From NCBI RefSeq assembly GCF_037975245.1, contig NC_092569.1, positions 25,991,168 to 26,055,167 on the forward strand: DNA of 64,000 nt, given 5' to 3'. The DNA is from Apostichopus japonicus (taxonomy: Eukaryota > Echinodermata > Holothuroidea > Aspidochirotida > Stichopodidae). The first letter of the stretch is position 1, and each line of letters begins with the position of its first letter. This document shows, piece by piece, positions 21,720-31,779 of this stretch. The notes below the pieces were generated by a model. That model had not been told where the DNA came from and searched no databases. It saw only the letters and a program-made list of their open reading frames with translations. A program made the translations under genes and the position numbers.

Positions 21720-21911
21720 ATCGCTTCTCCGCCTTTTGGCTAAGATCATGTGTAGTATCTGTTCTTTCAGGGAATGGTGATACACACCTGACGATGATCA
21801 CACAGTCACAGTCCCGATGCAAGGGGACTGGGGTTAGAAGCGGATCAGTCGTTCAGTAGTTTGGTTTTCGTGCCCAGGTTCTTTCCTGGGCGACTTTTTC
21901 TTAAAAAAAGT
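21720..21911 (+). mobile_element. Retroposon with U2 snRNA-derived 5' head (copy 1, full length)
   Basis: The element starts at ATCGCTTCTC, the exact 5' end of U2 snRNA, and follows U2 for about 46 nt (CCTTTTGGCTAAGATCATGT, GTAGTATCTGTTCTT) with about two or three changes. It then continues into an unrelated body. The body holds two 7-bp stem-loops (CAGTCCC/GGGACTG at 21809-21830; GCCCAGG/CCTGGGC at 21872-21891), a T-run and a short A-rich end. A direct repeat ATCATGAGTCTCCCTATCG flanks it (21705-21723 and 21912-21930); its last four bases coincide with the first four of the element. It is not a U2 gene, because the branch-site and Sm regions of U2 are absent. Confidence 0.88.
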
Positions 21912-21930
21912 ATCATGAGTCTCCCTATCG

Positions 21931-23030
21931 AGTAGGAGCCTGACCTAGCAAGCGATGATCTAGATGGTGGTAATGTGGACGCTTAGGGGATCAATTACCC
22001 TAGATCTCAGGTTATACTTTAGCCTACCTCGTCACTTCTGCATACACTGGCAGAGAAGTATAATATACGAATACACAGAACAAAGCCCTCGCAGTGCGGA
22101 ATTGTAAACAATCATTGAGGCCCTTGTCGTGATTGCGTAGTATTCTGTTTGTTGTTGTTCCAACCATGTGGACGATTACGAAGTACCGCTTTATTACCTC
22201 TCTCCTGGGAAAAGAAAACAGAATACTGATGTTCCTTGCGGTGTCAAATGTGAAGAAGACTGAATCTTTCAATACGAGGAAAGACAAGATACTACTCCAG
22301 CCAATCCCAACGCTATATCTTGACCAATCAAAATGCAATATCACTGAGTTACTCCTTCTTGGTAAAACTTCTTTTCTCTTTTCAAATTGTGATAAACCCC
22401 AGTTCTGTTCTTCTGTTGTTGATTTACTTGGAAATGAAACAAGGAAACACCGGCATATTCATATGTACATGCAATGTGTGAGAAATACAGTGCATATTCC
22501 ATTGTTAATTTAGGAATGTTGTCACCAAAGATTGTTAGCAAAGTTATTGTAGTCTGCAACCGCAGGTTGCTTTCAAGTTGCCATTGCAGGTGTTGGGTTG
22601 CGGTGTTTTTTGTTTTGTTTTTTCTCTGATCAGGCCATCTAATAACCGCACATTATTGGATTGCCCTCAATCCAACTACCCAACAATATATGGTTACAAC
22701 TAGTCCAGCCCTCATAAAATCATAGGGAGTTGTAAATCGCAGAAAGCGTATAGCTAGGGTTTGTGGGGTCCTCGATTCAAAAGTAAGAGTTGTGACCTTT
22801 AAAACTAGCTTCATTTAGACTGCTCCTGGCCCAAGTTCATAGATGTAACATTACAGGAAGGGCACCGTGATAGAATTGGTATTGAACCGGATAGTGAATT
22901 TTTCAACGAAAAAAAAACAACAGTTGCTTGTGGAATAGAAACAAAAAAGGGTACAGAGATGTTGGTAGTATGTCAAGTATCCATGCAAAAACATGACTGG
23001 CATGCAGTTGTGATCCCTTGGCTCGAAACA
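21931..23030. other. Spacer between the two U2-headed retroposons
   Basis: AT-rich unique sequence. Open frames on both strands (22024-22344 minus, 22133-22513 plus) overlap each other and show no family motif or splice context. No other feature is seen. Confidence 0.5.
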
Positions 23031-23042
23031 ATTTTCAGCGCC

Positions 23043-23205
23043 TTTTGGCTAAGATAATGTGTAGTATCTGTTCAATCTCGAGGTGAATGGTGCACACACA
23101 GTCACAGTCCCGATGCAAAGGGACTGGGGTTGAGAGCGGATCAGTCGTTCGGTAGTTGGGTTTTCGTGCCCAGGTTCTTTCCTGGGCGACTTTTTCTTAA
23201 AAAGT
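23043..23205 (+). mobile_element. Retroposon with U2 snRNA-derived head (copy 2, 5'-truncated)
   Basis: The same element as at 21720. It starts inside the U2 head at CGCC/TTTTGGCTAAGATAATG and keeps GTGTAGTATCTGTTC, both stem-loops (23105-23126, 23168-23187), the T-run and the A-rich end. The direct repeat ATTTTCAGCGCC flanks it (23031-23042 and 23206-23217), and its last four bases overlap the element. The different flanking duplication shows an independent insertion. The copy lacks about ten bases of the head and has a deletion after the head compared with copy 1. Confidence 0.88.
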
Positions 23206-23217
23206 ATTTTCAGCGCC

Positions 23218-25090
23218 ATCATTGGCAGCTGTAGATGAAACTCTGTGGTAGAGGGATTGTAGAGGGATATACTGTTGCCCTGGGATGGGTGTGGGGTGGG
23301 GTGGAGTGGGTTACGGGTTAAAGGCCTGAAGGTAAACTATACTGATTGCGCTACACAGGAGTAGGTTTATCTACTACCAGGCGAGGTGATGTGCCAATCT
23401 TAAAATGTGTTTACACCCAGGTGAGCATATTGAGACCTGAACCGTTATTTGCAAAGTGGGGTGAGGTGAATTGGAGGGGGCGGAGATGTTTTCGAATATC
23501 TGGATCAATTATGCAGTCATATCATTATTCATCTTCTTAGCTGTTTAGAGCTAATATAGAGTGTATAAACCAGTTGTACAGGCTCGTGTTAACGCGTACC
23601 ACAATTACAATAGTGTAAACACATCTTGCCAAGTTACTAGTTCACATCCGCCACCTTTGATTACTCGTACCAGGTACAGGGGCCGCTAAACTCCTCTCTA
23701 TGTTTGAGGGGAATATATTTCTGATTTGATTACAAAAACGACTGGAATAAAGTAAAGTGGTCATTTAGTCTCGGATGCGATCTGGTGATCGAATCTAATA
23801 GAACGATGCGACCTCGTCCAATCAAAGTTGTGGTCTTGGGTAAATAAAAACAACATATTTACGAATTAACTATAGATTTGTATCACCTGTTTAAACGCAA
23901 GTTTTGTGTATAGTACACCATGACATGATCAGAAACCTATAGTAGGGTACAACTTTAGTTCCTGCCAACAGTTGCCCCCTTCCGTTTCTTATTCATTCAT
24001 CATTTCAATGATAGCTTTGTTATGATGTTCACGCTTGACTATAACCCTAAATTTTTTTCTTCACACTACTCTGGGCAGCAACAATAGGCGTACCGTGAAC
24101 TGATATACCGTAATATTATGGAAGGAATCGGAAGATTTTGATAAAAAATTAAAATAAAAGAAAACATGGCATACAACACTTAGAAGGAAGAAAAAGGTCA
24201 AATCTAATTCAAAGTTGTTCATTTATTGCGAAACTTGTTATCTCCCGAAAAATTACATCACCGCCTAGATTGATCACACTAAACTGTGCATTTTGCAAGT
24301 GAATACAAAACCAGTGCACATCATCCAAACCTCTACAAGGGATTCACCTAAAATGATCCAAAAACAAAAACATCCGCCCACCCCCCCCCCACCCACACCA
24401 CTCCCCATCCTTCATTCGCCTCTGGACCTTCCAGAAAAGGTCAGCAATATATAAATCCCTCCCGAGTCATTTAACCCTGTACACGCCACTAATATATACA
24501 GAAGGTTATGTTCATTTTATGAGTGTCACAGAATGAGCAGCAAGCTTGGATTTCACATTTTTGTACTGTTCAATGCTCCCGTTATCACCTCTCTTTCTTT
24601 TTAATTATTATTATTTGGCGTTCCATCGGTCCTGGTACACTAACACTATATGTTGCTGTTATTGAATGTCCTTGAACCCAGCGATTTGCGCAAAAGTAAA
24701 CAGAGGAAGGAGGGGTCGTCCCCTACTTCCACCATACACCGTTAAGACGGAATATTTTACTTCATTCCGTCTGGGAAAAAAATAGACCATCACACCGTGC
24801 CCAGGACGCCCTTCTAGTGCATAAAGGTTTATGCCCCTGAGCTGCTCGTAAACCGCATTGTATGTCTAATTAGTGCAATTGATATGTCAACAAGCCGTGG
24901 AAACAACCATGGAGCTATAAACAGATGAAACAACAAAGCTACAGTAGTTTTTGGTTCATTCACTTGAAAATGACGTCATCATAACAGTTCCTTGGCTGCT
25001 TCTAGTCACAAGAATCTCAAATTTCGTTGGTTTTTTTTTTATTTTGCGGTAAGTGCCCACGTCACTGTGGTCTCGCAGTGTTCATGGCAT
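23218..25090. other. Intergenic DNA without recognised genes
   Basis: AT-rich, with a G-rich stretch near 23283-23310 and a C-run near 24378-24395. No ORF shows a domain motif or splice context. Confidence 0.5.
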
Positions 25091-25099
25091 TCCTCAGAC

Positions 25100-25312
25100 C
25101 ATACCATATCACCATATCACCATATCACCATATCACCATATCACCATATCACCATATCACCATATCACCATATCCATCCATCCATCCATCCATCCATCCA
25201 TCCATCCATCTATCCATCCATCCATCCATCCATCCATCCATCCATCCATCCATCCATCCATCCATCCATCCATCCATCCATCCATCCATCCATCCATCCA
25301 TCCATCCATCTA
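25100..25312. repeat. (ACCATATC)n followed by (CCAT)n microsatellite
   Basis: About nine copies of the octamer ACCATATC (25100-25172) run directly into about 34 copies of CATC (25172-25310), then into TATATC-rich sequence. Open frames here read as SIHP repeats and are not genes. Confidence 0.95.
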
Positions 25313-25909
25313 TATCAATATATATATCAATATATCTATATCTATATCAATAAATATCTATATTTATATCTATATATATTTATTTACTTATATATTTATA
25401 TAGCTTATATAGCTTAAAGCGTTGCTAGGATAAAGTTGCAAGCTTATTGACACAGTTTCGGTGACGATTTCTGTAGTAATTGAGAAACAATTGATTTCGG
25501 CTGCCAATTCCTAAGCTTCTGTTATCCAATGTCCTATCATCTCTTCCCCCTCATGGGGTGTTTGTGATGGCATCGCAGAAACATCCCAACAGTCCCACTT
25601 CGCGGTTACATAAACAATTGAAAATTAACAGAATTATACGGTATATCTTGTAAGATGCTTTATTAAATTGAAAGTACCGTACCGACGCAGTGGAGAAGAA
25701 TAGGGGAGCGAATTGAATTGCAAAAGTGGGACCCTCATTTATTTATTTTCGGCTGTCCTAATTCGGCTATCATATTAAGAAATTTCCAAACAGGTTATCA
25801 CTCCCCTAATCTTTGTTCTTGTGGTGTGAAACAGCAAGTTGTGTGGGTATAGGGTGTGCTTAGAAGGCTCGAGTGTTGTTTGTGAACATTTAGCAAAGGT
25901 CCATCTTTG

Positions 25910-26196
25910 CAAGGGCGTAGGAACCGGGGGGCTGGGGGCGCCAGCCCCCCCCAGTCAAAAACATGGAGGGGCGGAAGTATCATTCCGCCCCCCCCCCCGC
26001 TTCGCAAGTCTGAAAACCCCTTTTTCATTTCCAAATGAGAAAACAATCTCATTTGGAGCACCAAATTGCATCTAAGGCCAGGTGAAAATGCAAAAAAATT
26101 CCAAAGGGACACCCCCTCCCCTTAGACCCCTCCCCCAGGCCGGCCATCAGTCTTCAGCCCCCCCCCCCCACTCGAAAGTACCTTCCTACGCCACTG
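25910..26196 (+). mobile_element. G-rich hAT-like MITE, copy A, 287 bp
   Basis: The ends are CAAGGGCGTAGGAAC and, inverted, CAGTGGCGTAGGAAGG. Perfect 8-bp target duplications CATCTTTG flank it (25902-25909; 26197-26204). Inside are two oligo-C/G segments and the stretch CATTTCCAAATGAGAAAA. The interior is non-coding. A second copy in the same orientation lies at 61221-61594. Confidence 0.92.
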
Positions 26197-26204
26197 CATC
26201 TTTG

Positions 26205-27030
26205 TATATGTATCTTTGTATATTATTCGTCTGCACCCTCTACACTTGTAACCAGTAAGTAGTACTCTAATTAACCCATCCTTCGTAATTCACGAAGACT
26301 AAAACTACCATATCTACAGCACCCCTTTAAACGCACCCGCACACGCCCACACACTCACAAAATTGTGTCATGTATTCTAACGATATAACAACAATAACAA
26401 CAATAATATTTACAACAAATGGAATTTTTTGAGACAGTCGAAAAGCGAATGGAAAAAAAGAACCCGTATTATTCCACTCGCGCAGTAGTGCATATATTCG
26501 TTTTGTTATTGTTTTTAAAGCACTGTTTCATAGTTAAGCCCCGGCAATTCATGTCCACTTTTCCTTTCCACTGTTAACAGGTGGTGTTATTGAATGATGC
26601 TTATTAACGAATGATTTGTGCGATACGTACGCTGCACACCACTGCAGGAATTAATGGTAATATTAACCATGACAGGTAAACACTTAGATAAAATCTATCA
26701 GCGGGCATATACTTAATTGGAATCAGAGTTTCTCGATACAGGAAATGACATCATCAATCGAGTAAACCCGCAATAATAGCAAGGAAAATTCAATGGCTGT
26801 GTTTCCATGGCAATGTCTCCCGTTAATGCATCGTTAGATAATTTTCATTACATGAATAAGAGGGAAAGTTACAGCGAATTTGTTTATGGTACAACCAAAA
26901 AAATATATCCCTTTTTTCTAAAAACATTGGAGCATTTCTATAAGTAGTCGAAATAACGATCTTTTCAATGTGACCCGCCATAAAACTGTACATGGTTAAT
27001 TACCGTAGCTTAATAACTATTCTTTAGTAA
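26205..27030. other. Intergenic spacer
   Basis: AT-rich unique sequence. No gene, RNA or repeat end is recognised. Confidence 0.5.
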
Positions 27031-27041
27031 CATCTCAACCG

Positions 27042-28767
27042 CAGTGGCGTCGCCAAGGGGGGGGGGGGCCAGGGGGCACGTGCCCCCCTGGAAAACCTAG
27101 TGCCCCCCGAGTGCCCCCCCCCATCTGAGATTTGGGTTGGTAAAAAAATATATATATATTTTGTTATATTCAACTCCCATCATCTGAGTTGGTTTTTCAT
27201 AAGGACAAAGAAGCCCAGTAATTCGTATTTTCTTCAAATGAGCTGCGAAAAAATGAAAAAAATGTATCCTTGAACGTCGGGTATCGAAGTCGTAACCCGC
27301 GCCATCACAACAGGTGTCGATATTTACACTGAATGTGTCAGTGCTCACGCCATACCAGCGGATAAACACGTCCGCTTCGCGAGCTACATGACTGTGAGAA
27401 GGGAGGGTACTGCAATATGTTGCCTTGGTCTGAGGTTGACAGGCTAGTAGCTGACGAAATGTGAGAATGTGAGGGTCCGCAGGCACCATACTTGCCTATA
27501 TTTGTGGACCCATATATTAACCCTGTTGTGTAGGGGGTGCAGAGGTCATTTGAGGTCAGATGCTTGTAGGAACAAATGGCGAATGTTCACACCTGCATAC
27601 TGAGCCATACTCGATGTGTGATCAAACTTTGGATTGCATGGTGAGATCCCTGATAGGAGCCAATAACGATGCTGGAACCTGTTACATCTTAATAGATAAT
27701 GGGCGAAAACGAGGACAAGAAAGGAGTCGGGGGTCATGCACACATTAATTCAACAAATGTAGGTTCTATTGATATAGGGTTAGGCATAATATCGACAGCA
27801 TGTGGTTCATATCCTCTGCAAAATTCTGCGCCTTGTTAAAATCATTGCCTCAAAAATAGCAATTTCTGGAGATATCTTCAGATCGAATTTAGCATCAAAT
27901 GTGGCAGCATTTTGCATCTAGCCCATCCTCCGTATGAGAAAATTTTCCAAAGGGGAGGGGGGCAGTGGCGGCGGAACCGGGGGGGCTCAGCCCCCCCCCC
28001 CCAATGAAAAAGTTGAGGGGCAAATGCATGATAAGCCCCCCAATATTTACCAAGGCTCCGAAACGTGCATCTGCCCAATTTTTCAATGCATACTTGTCGA
28101 TCTGTCCGATGCACACGTATACTATATAGGTGTAATAATTTTAGTAAATGCTGGGGGGACCCTCGGCCCGTCCTCTGGCTATAGACCACATTGTCACCCC
28201 AACCGCGTCTTCACGCCACGTGAAAAGTGGAAGCAGTGAGTGTGAGTACCGGTACGCGCAACACAACTTCGTCTTAGGCCAATGACTTGCTTCATTTCAG
28301 CCAGTTCTCCAACATCCCCTTACTACACTCAAAAACGTCTTTGCGACTACACTACGAGTAATAGCTACTCTCTTAAAACACCATCGAATATACAAATTAC
28401 AATGTTTTTACAGACTTTTACGTGCAATCTGAGAAATTGCAGGCTTGAGACCCATATTTTAGTTCTAGGTATTCGCAGCATAAAACACTCGGGAAGTGCC
28501 GTTTCCGGCCATCTGGGGGTTTGAAAAACCCAAACTTTTCTTGTACGCTCCGCGCCAACCGATGGTGGCGCTCCGCTTAGATAGTCTCTACACATTAGCC
28601 CCCCCCCCCCCCAATAATTTTCCCGTTCCGCCGCATCTGGAGGGCCACCCCCTCCCCTTAGACCCCTCCCCCAGGACGGCGATCCGTATCCACCTAAGTG
28701 CCCCCATCAAATGCTGGTGCCCCCCCGTGCCCCCCCCCCCAGACTGAAAAGTCTGGTGACGCCACTG
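27042..28767 (+). mobile_element. TIR transposon relic, 1726 bp, nested in a palindromic element
   Basis: The left end is CAGTGGCGTCGCCAAGGG and the inverted right end is CAGTGGCGTCACCAGACT. Perfect 8-bp duplications CTCAACCG flank it (27034-27041; 28768-28775), as for hAT elements. The interior has no transposase frame. It includes a second start-like sequence CAGTGGCGGCGGAACCGGGG at 27963, suggesting nesting or internal duplication, and a module at about 28488-28592 also found inverted at 34258-34365. The insertion lies at the left edge of the palindrome that continues to 29076. Confidence 0.85.
27268..27392 (-). other. tRNA-like promoter boxes (possible SINE head)
   Basis: On the minus strand GTAGCTCGCGAAGCGG resembles an A box. 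About 80 nt later GACTTCGATACCCG resembles a B box, flanked by GCGGG/CCCG that could form a T stem. The spacing is longer than in a normal tRNA. It could be a SINE head inside the 27042 element or a coincidence. Confidence 0.3.
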
Positions 28768-28775
28768 CTCAACCG

Positions 28776-29076
28776 ATACACACAGAGAACACAGTAACTA
28801 CTGTAAATCTTAAATCCTACTGTAAATGTAAGTTTGTACCACAGTAAACTTAACTGGATTGTGCTATAAATCAGTAGCATGTGCTATTAGGATTACAGTA
28901 AGCACTGAGGATACGTGTAATCCCAACAAATCCATTTTGATGCATTTGTTGGGATTACATATATATCCTCAGTTCCTACTGTAAACCTAATAGCACATAC
29001 TACCGATTTATCAGCACGATCCAGTTTTTTTTCAGTACCGTAGTTACTGTATTCTCTATACGTGATTCGGTTGAAC
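28776..29076. repeat. Long imperfect palindrome (foldback MITE)
   Basis: The left arm (CCGATACACACAGAGAACAC, AGTAACTAC..., GTGCTATTAGGATTACAGTA, TGTAATCCCAACAAAT) is repeated inverted up to about 29076 (ATTTGTTGGGATTACA ... TAATAGCACATACT ... GTAGTTACTGTATTCTC ... TCGGTTGA). The centre is near 28936. The left arm has about 30-45 extra bases. Its first bases TCAACCG were duplicated when the 27042-28767 element inserted, so the palindrome is the older element. Confidence 0.85.
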
Positions 29077-29079
29077 ATC

Positions 29080-29570
29080 TGGCAAAAACTACAATTAAAT
29101 CAAATAATTCCGCCCAATTAAGAAACTTGTGTTATTGCTATACTATATATGTTACCAGTATTCGTTCATTATTATAGTACGGCGAAGCCATGAAGATAAA
29201 CGTATGGTGACGTTTCGCAACATGTAGTTTTTACTGCGGTGTTTCTATTAATAGATGTATTCGTTCAAGTGCCAGTGTGTGGTATTCTCTTTATTTTTAT
29301 ACTATCGTGTTTTGTGCGACGTATCGACCTTGTTTTGTATGTATTTACAGTAGAACCATTGACTTTTGGGAAGTTTTTCAGACCGTGTGGTTTTCGTTAA
29401 GGGAAGCAAATTACTACAAGTTTCAATAATCTATGATGAATGAAATGAAATTTAAATAAAAAAGAGAATGATATAGTCAACACAGAGAAACAAAGAGAAA
29501 ACGTATAGCCTGCAAAGAAGAGTTCATATATCACCCACGCTAAAACTGTGCTCGAGCTTGGGTGCGCAAA
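29080..29570. other. AT-rich spacer
   Basis: No gene or element recognised between the two palindromic elements. Confidence 0.5.
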
Positions 29571-29575
29571 AATAA

Positions 29576-29742
29576 GGGGTTAATCAACGGTCTAGCGTGC
29601 GTTACTCACAGGATTAATACACGATCGGGGGATAATGCAAGCGATGCACGAGGGCGGAGCCCGAGTGCATCCAGCGATAGCATTAACACCCGGAGTGCAT
29701 TAATCATGTGAGTAACGCACGCTAGGCCGTTGATTAACCCCG
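29576..29742. repeat. Foldback element with about 43-bp arms and inner hairpin
   Basis: The left arm GGGGTTAATCAACGGTCTAG + CGTGCGTTACTCACAGGATT pairs with the right arm at 29698-29742 with only a few mismatches. Between them GATGCAC..GGGC/GCCCGAGTGCATC forms a second hairpin, so the whole element is a nested palindrome. A third partial arm (CGTGCGTTACTCACAGGATT) occurs at about 29849-29868 in the orientation of the left arm. Confidence 0.85.
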
Positions 29743-29879
29743 TTCATTCATACACTACCATTTGTGTGGGGGAAAAATCATAAAACAAAACATTTTTGGT
29801 TACATATAACCAAAGATTTATTAAAGTGATGCCCCGTAATTTTACCGTGCGTTACTCACAGGATTAACCACGGTCAGCT

Positions 29880-31730
29880 GACCTGAATGGACCAATAGGA
29901 TTTAGGAATCTTTACTAAGTATGAATGAAAAGAAGATAATTTGTACCTCACTTTATACCCGGATATGGCAATCTGCGGAATGACTTTCTTATTGACTCGG
30001 GCTACACGATTTCGTTTGGACTCCCTTTTTGGTGGGTATCGGGAGAGAAGTTTAAGAATTGGTGTAACCACGGCCGCGCTGGCCGTATAGGTGGGTTTGA
30101 AATGGGGATGTACGGTATCCTCGGTTGCATGGTAAACAATGTAATGTGACTTCTGAATGGCATCATCGATTCGAAAGGAAATGGTTACATAGAGGTTACC
30201 CACAAGTAAGTTGATGTAGTAAGCTCAGTTAGTATAGGGCACATGCATGGACCGTTAACTTTGTAAGCACTGCTTCGAATCTAATTTTACCAAATGTGGC
30301 CAAAAATATATATATATCATTTTCAAGTTGGCTTTAACAGAGAGATTTTGGAAAGTTGATATAAATTAGATGGATGCTTACAACAAACGCAAGAAGCACT
30401 AAACGTTAAAAAAAAATTCTTAGTGACCCTGGCGAGAAAATTGTTTCGCGTTGCGCTGTTCCTGACATGATCTGCCTAACACCAGGTTAACTATAAACGA
30501 AAGGAATGTGTCAGACAATCTCGTGCAGTACCTCTTGGTCACATCCTCCCTTCCCCCCCCCCACCCTCCTCCTCCTCTCCCAACACTTCTATTCCCCCTC
30601 ACAAGTACACCACATATCTCTCAGACACACACACACACACTATACGTAAAGCCAAAGAAAAGGTTATCAGTATATGTCGGACTATAAATATATAGATTTG
30701 AATAATTCACGGGTTGACTCCCTTTCCCTTCCCTCTAATTTCTAAAACAATAAGAGCCCCAAGCAATACAAAAGTTTCTCCTTGGTCATGGCTTATAACT
30801 ATTTTGCAACAACGACGTGACGGGCCTTCTGCCAATTGGAAATGTGTGCGTGCTATGTTCTGGCTTTGATTTAATCTTAATTATGAAACCATGGTCGGAA
30901 TTAAAACTCCTGGTCTAGCCGTGCAAGGCACGGCTCCTGCAGGTTAATTAGAATTATGATTAAAACAGACAATAACAGTTTGGAGAATCGAGTGAAGAGG
31001 AAGCAAAGCAGTACACGTAATTTGGAAGCTTTTAAGGAGTAAATGAAACTCACTTCTGTTACTGTTACTTGTCATTTAGTCTTTGAAGAAAATTCTGCTA
31101 GGATCGAAACGTCAGGCCAACTTACTTTTACACATTCTCCTACACAGGCTCTCTAGTGGATAAGCAGTTTGCTAACAGTTTTAGTTTATATTTATTTTTA
31201 TTTTATTTAGTAATGAAACTACTTATTAAAAATAATGGGAGGTTGCTCCAGAACTGGCATACCCACCCTGCCGGGCTGTACCCTTACGCTTAGAAGAAAG
31301 AAAAATGGAAAATAGTTCCCGGTTAAATTATGAAACCAAATGCAATTCGGTATGCTTTATACCTTTTTACCAGAGTTTCGGAGAGTCAGTTTGTACGGTG
31401 GGGCACAATGACGTCCCGAGGGCCTCCTTTGTGCACTCTTCACATATCCTTTTCCCTTCCCCTTCGATGTTTTCCCGGGCTTCCAAATTGACATCGGGTC
31501 TCGGGGCTGGCGCTCCTTATTAACTCCCCCCCCCCGCGCCCCTCTCCCCTGAGCCTGCACACTGTGGAAAACTGGAGGTTAATACTTCCATAGAAAAGCG
31601 TTCACGTTGTTTGCACAAAGCGGAAAGAAATTTGATTATTCAACATAGCTGTTTGTTATTCCAAAAATGTTCCAATGCGAGCTGAAATGTTCCGCTTACA
31701 CGCAGGTGTATATTTCCAAAGAATGTATGC
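29880..31730. other. Intergenic DNA without supported genes
   Basis: Contains a C-rich and a (CA)n patch near 30545-30640. The ORF at 29874-30203 (minus) has normal composition but no recognised motif. A degenerate tRNA-like stretch lies near 30222-30290. Confidence 0.4.

Positions 31731-31733
<3 letters not shown>

Positions 31734-31776
<43 letters not shown>
31734..31776. repeat. (TA)n microsatellite
   Basis: About 21 uninterrupted TA units. Confidence 0.95.

Positions 31777-31779
<3 letters not shown>

Noticed and set aside
21720..21770. A U2 snRNA gene
   Set aside because: Only the first 46 or so nucleotides match U2. The branch-site recognition region, Sm site and 3' stem-loops of U2 are missing, and direct repeats flank the unit.
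22133..22513. 126-codon + strand ORF
   Set aside because: No family motif; the minus strand is equally open over the same interval, so it looks like chance.
24992..25417. ORFs with SIHPSIHP repeats
   Set aside because: Translation of a (CCAT)n microsatellite.
27097..28239. ORFs inside the 27042-28767 element as a transposase
   Set aside because: They are short, on both strands, run through poly-G tracts and show no transposase motif.
30222..30290. tRNA-like sequence (AAGCTCAGTTAGTA ... GCTTCGAATCT)
   Set aside because: A- and B-box resemblance is weak, no stems form, and no SINE tail or target duplication was found.
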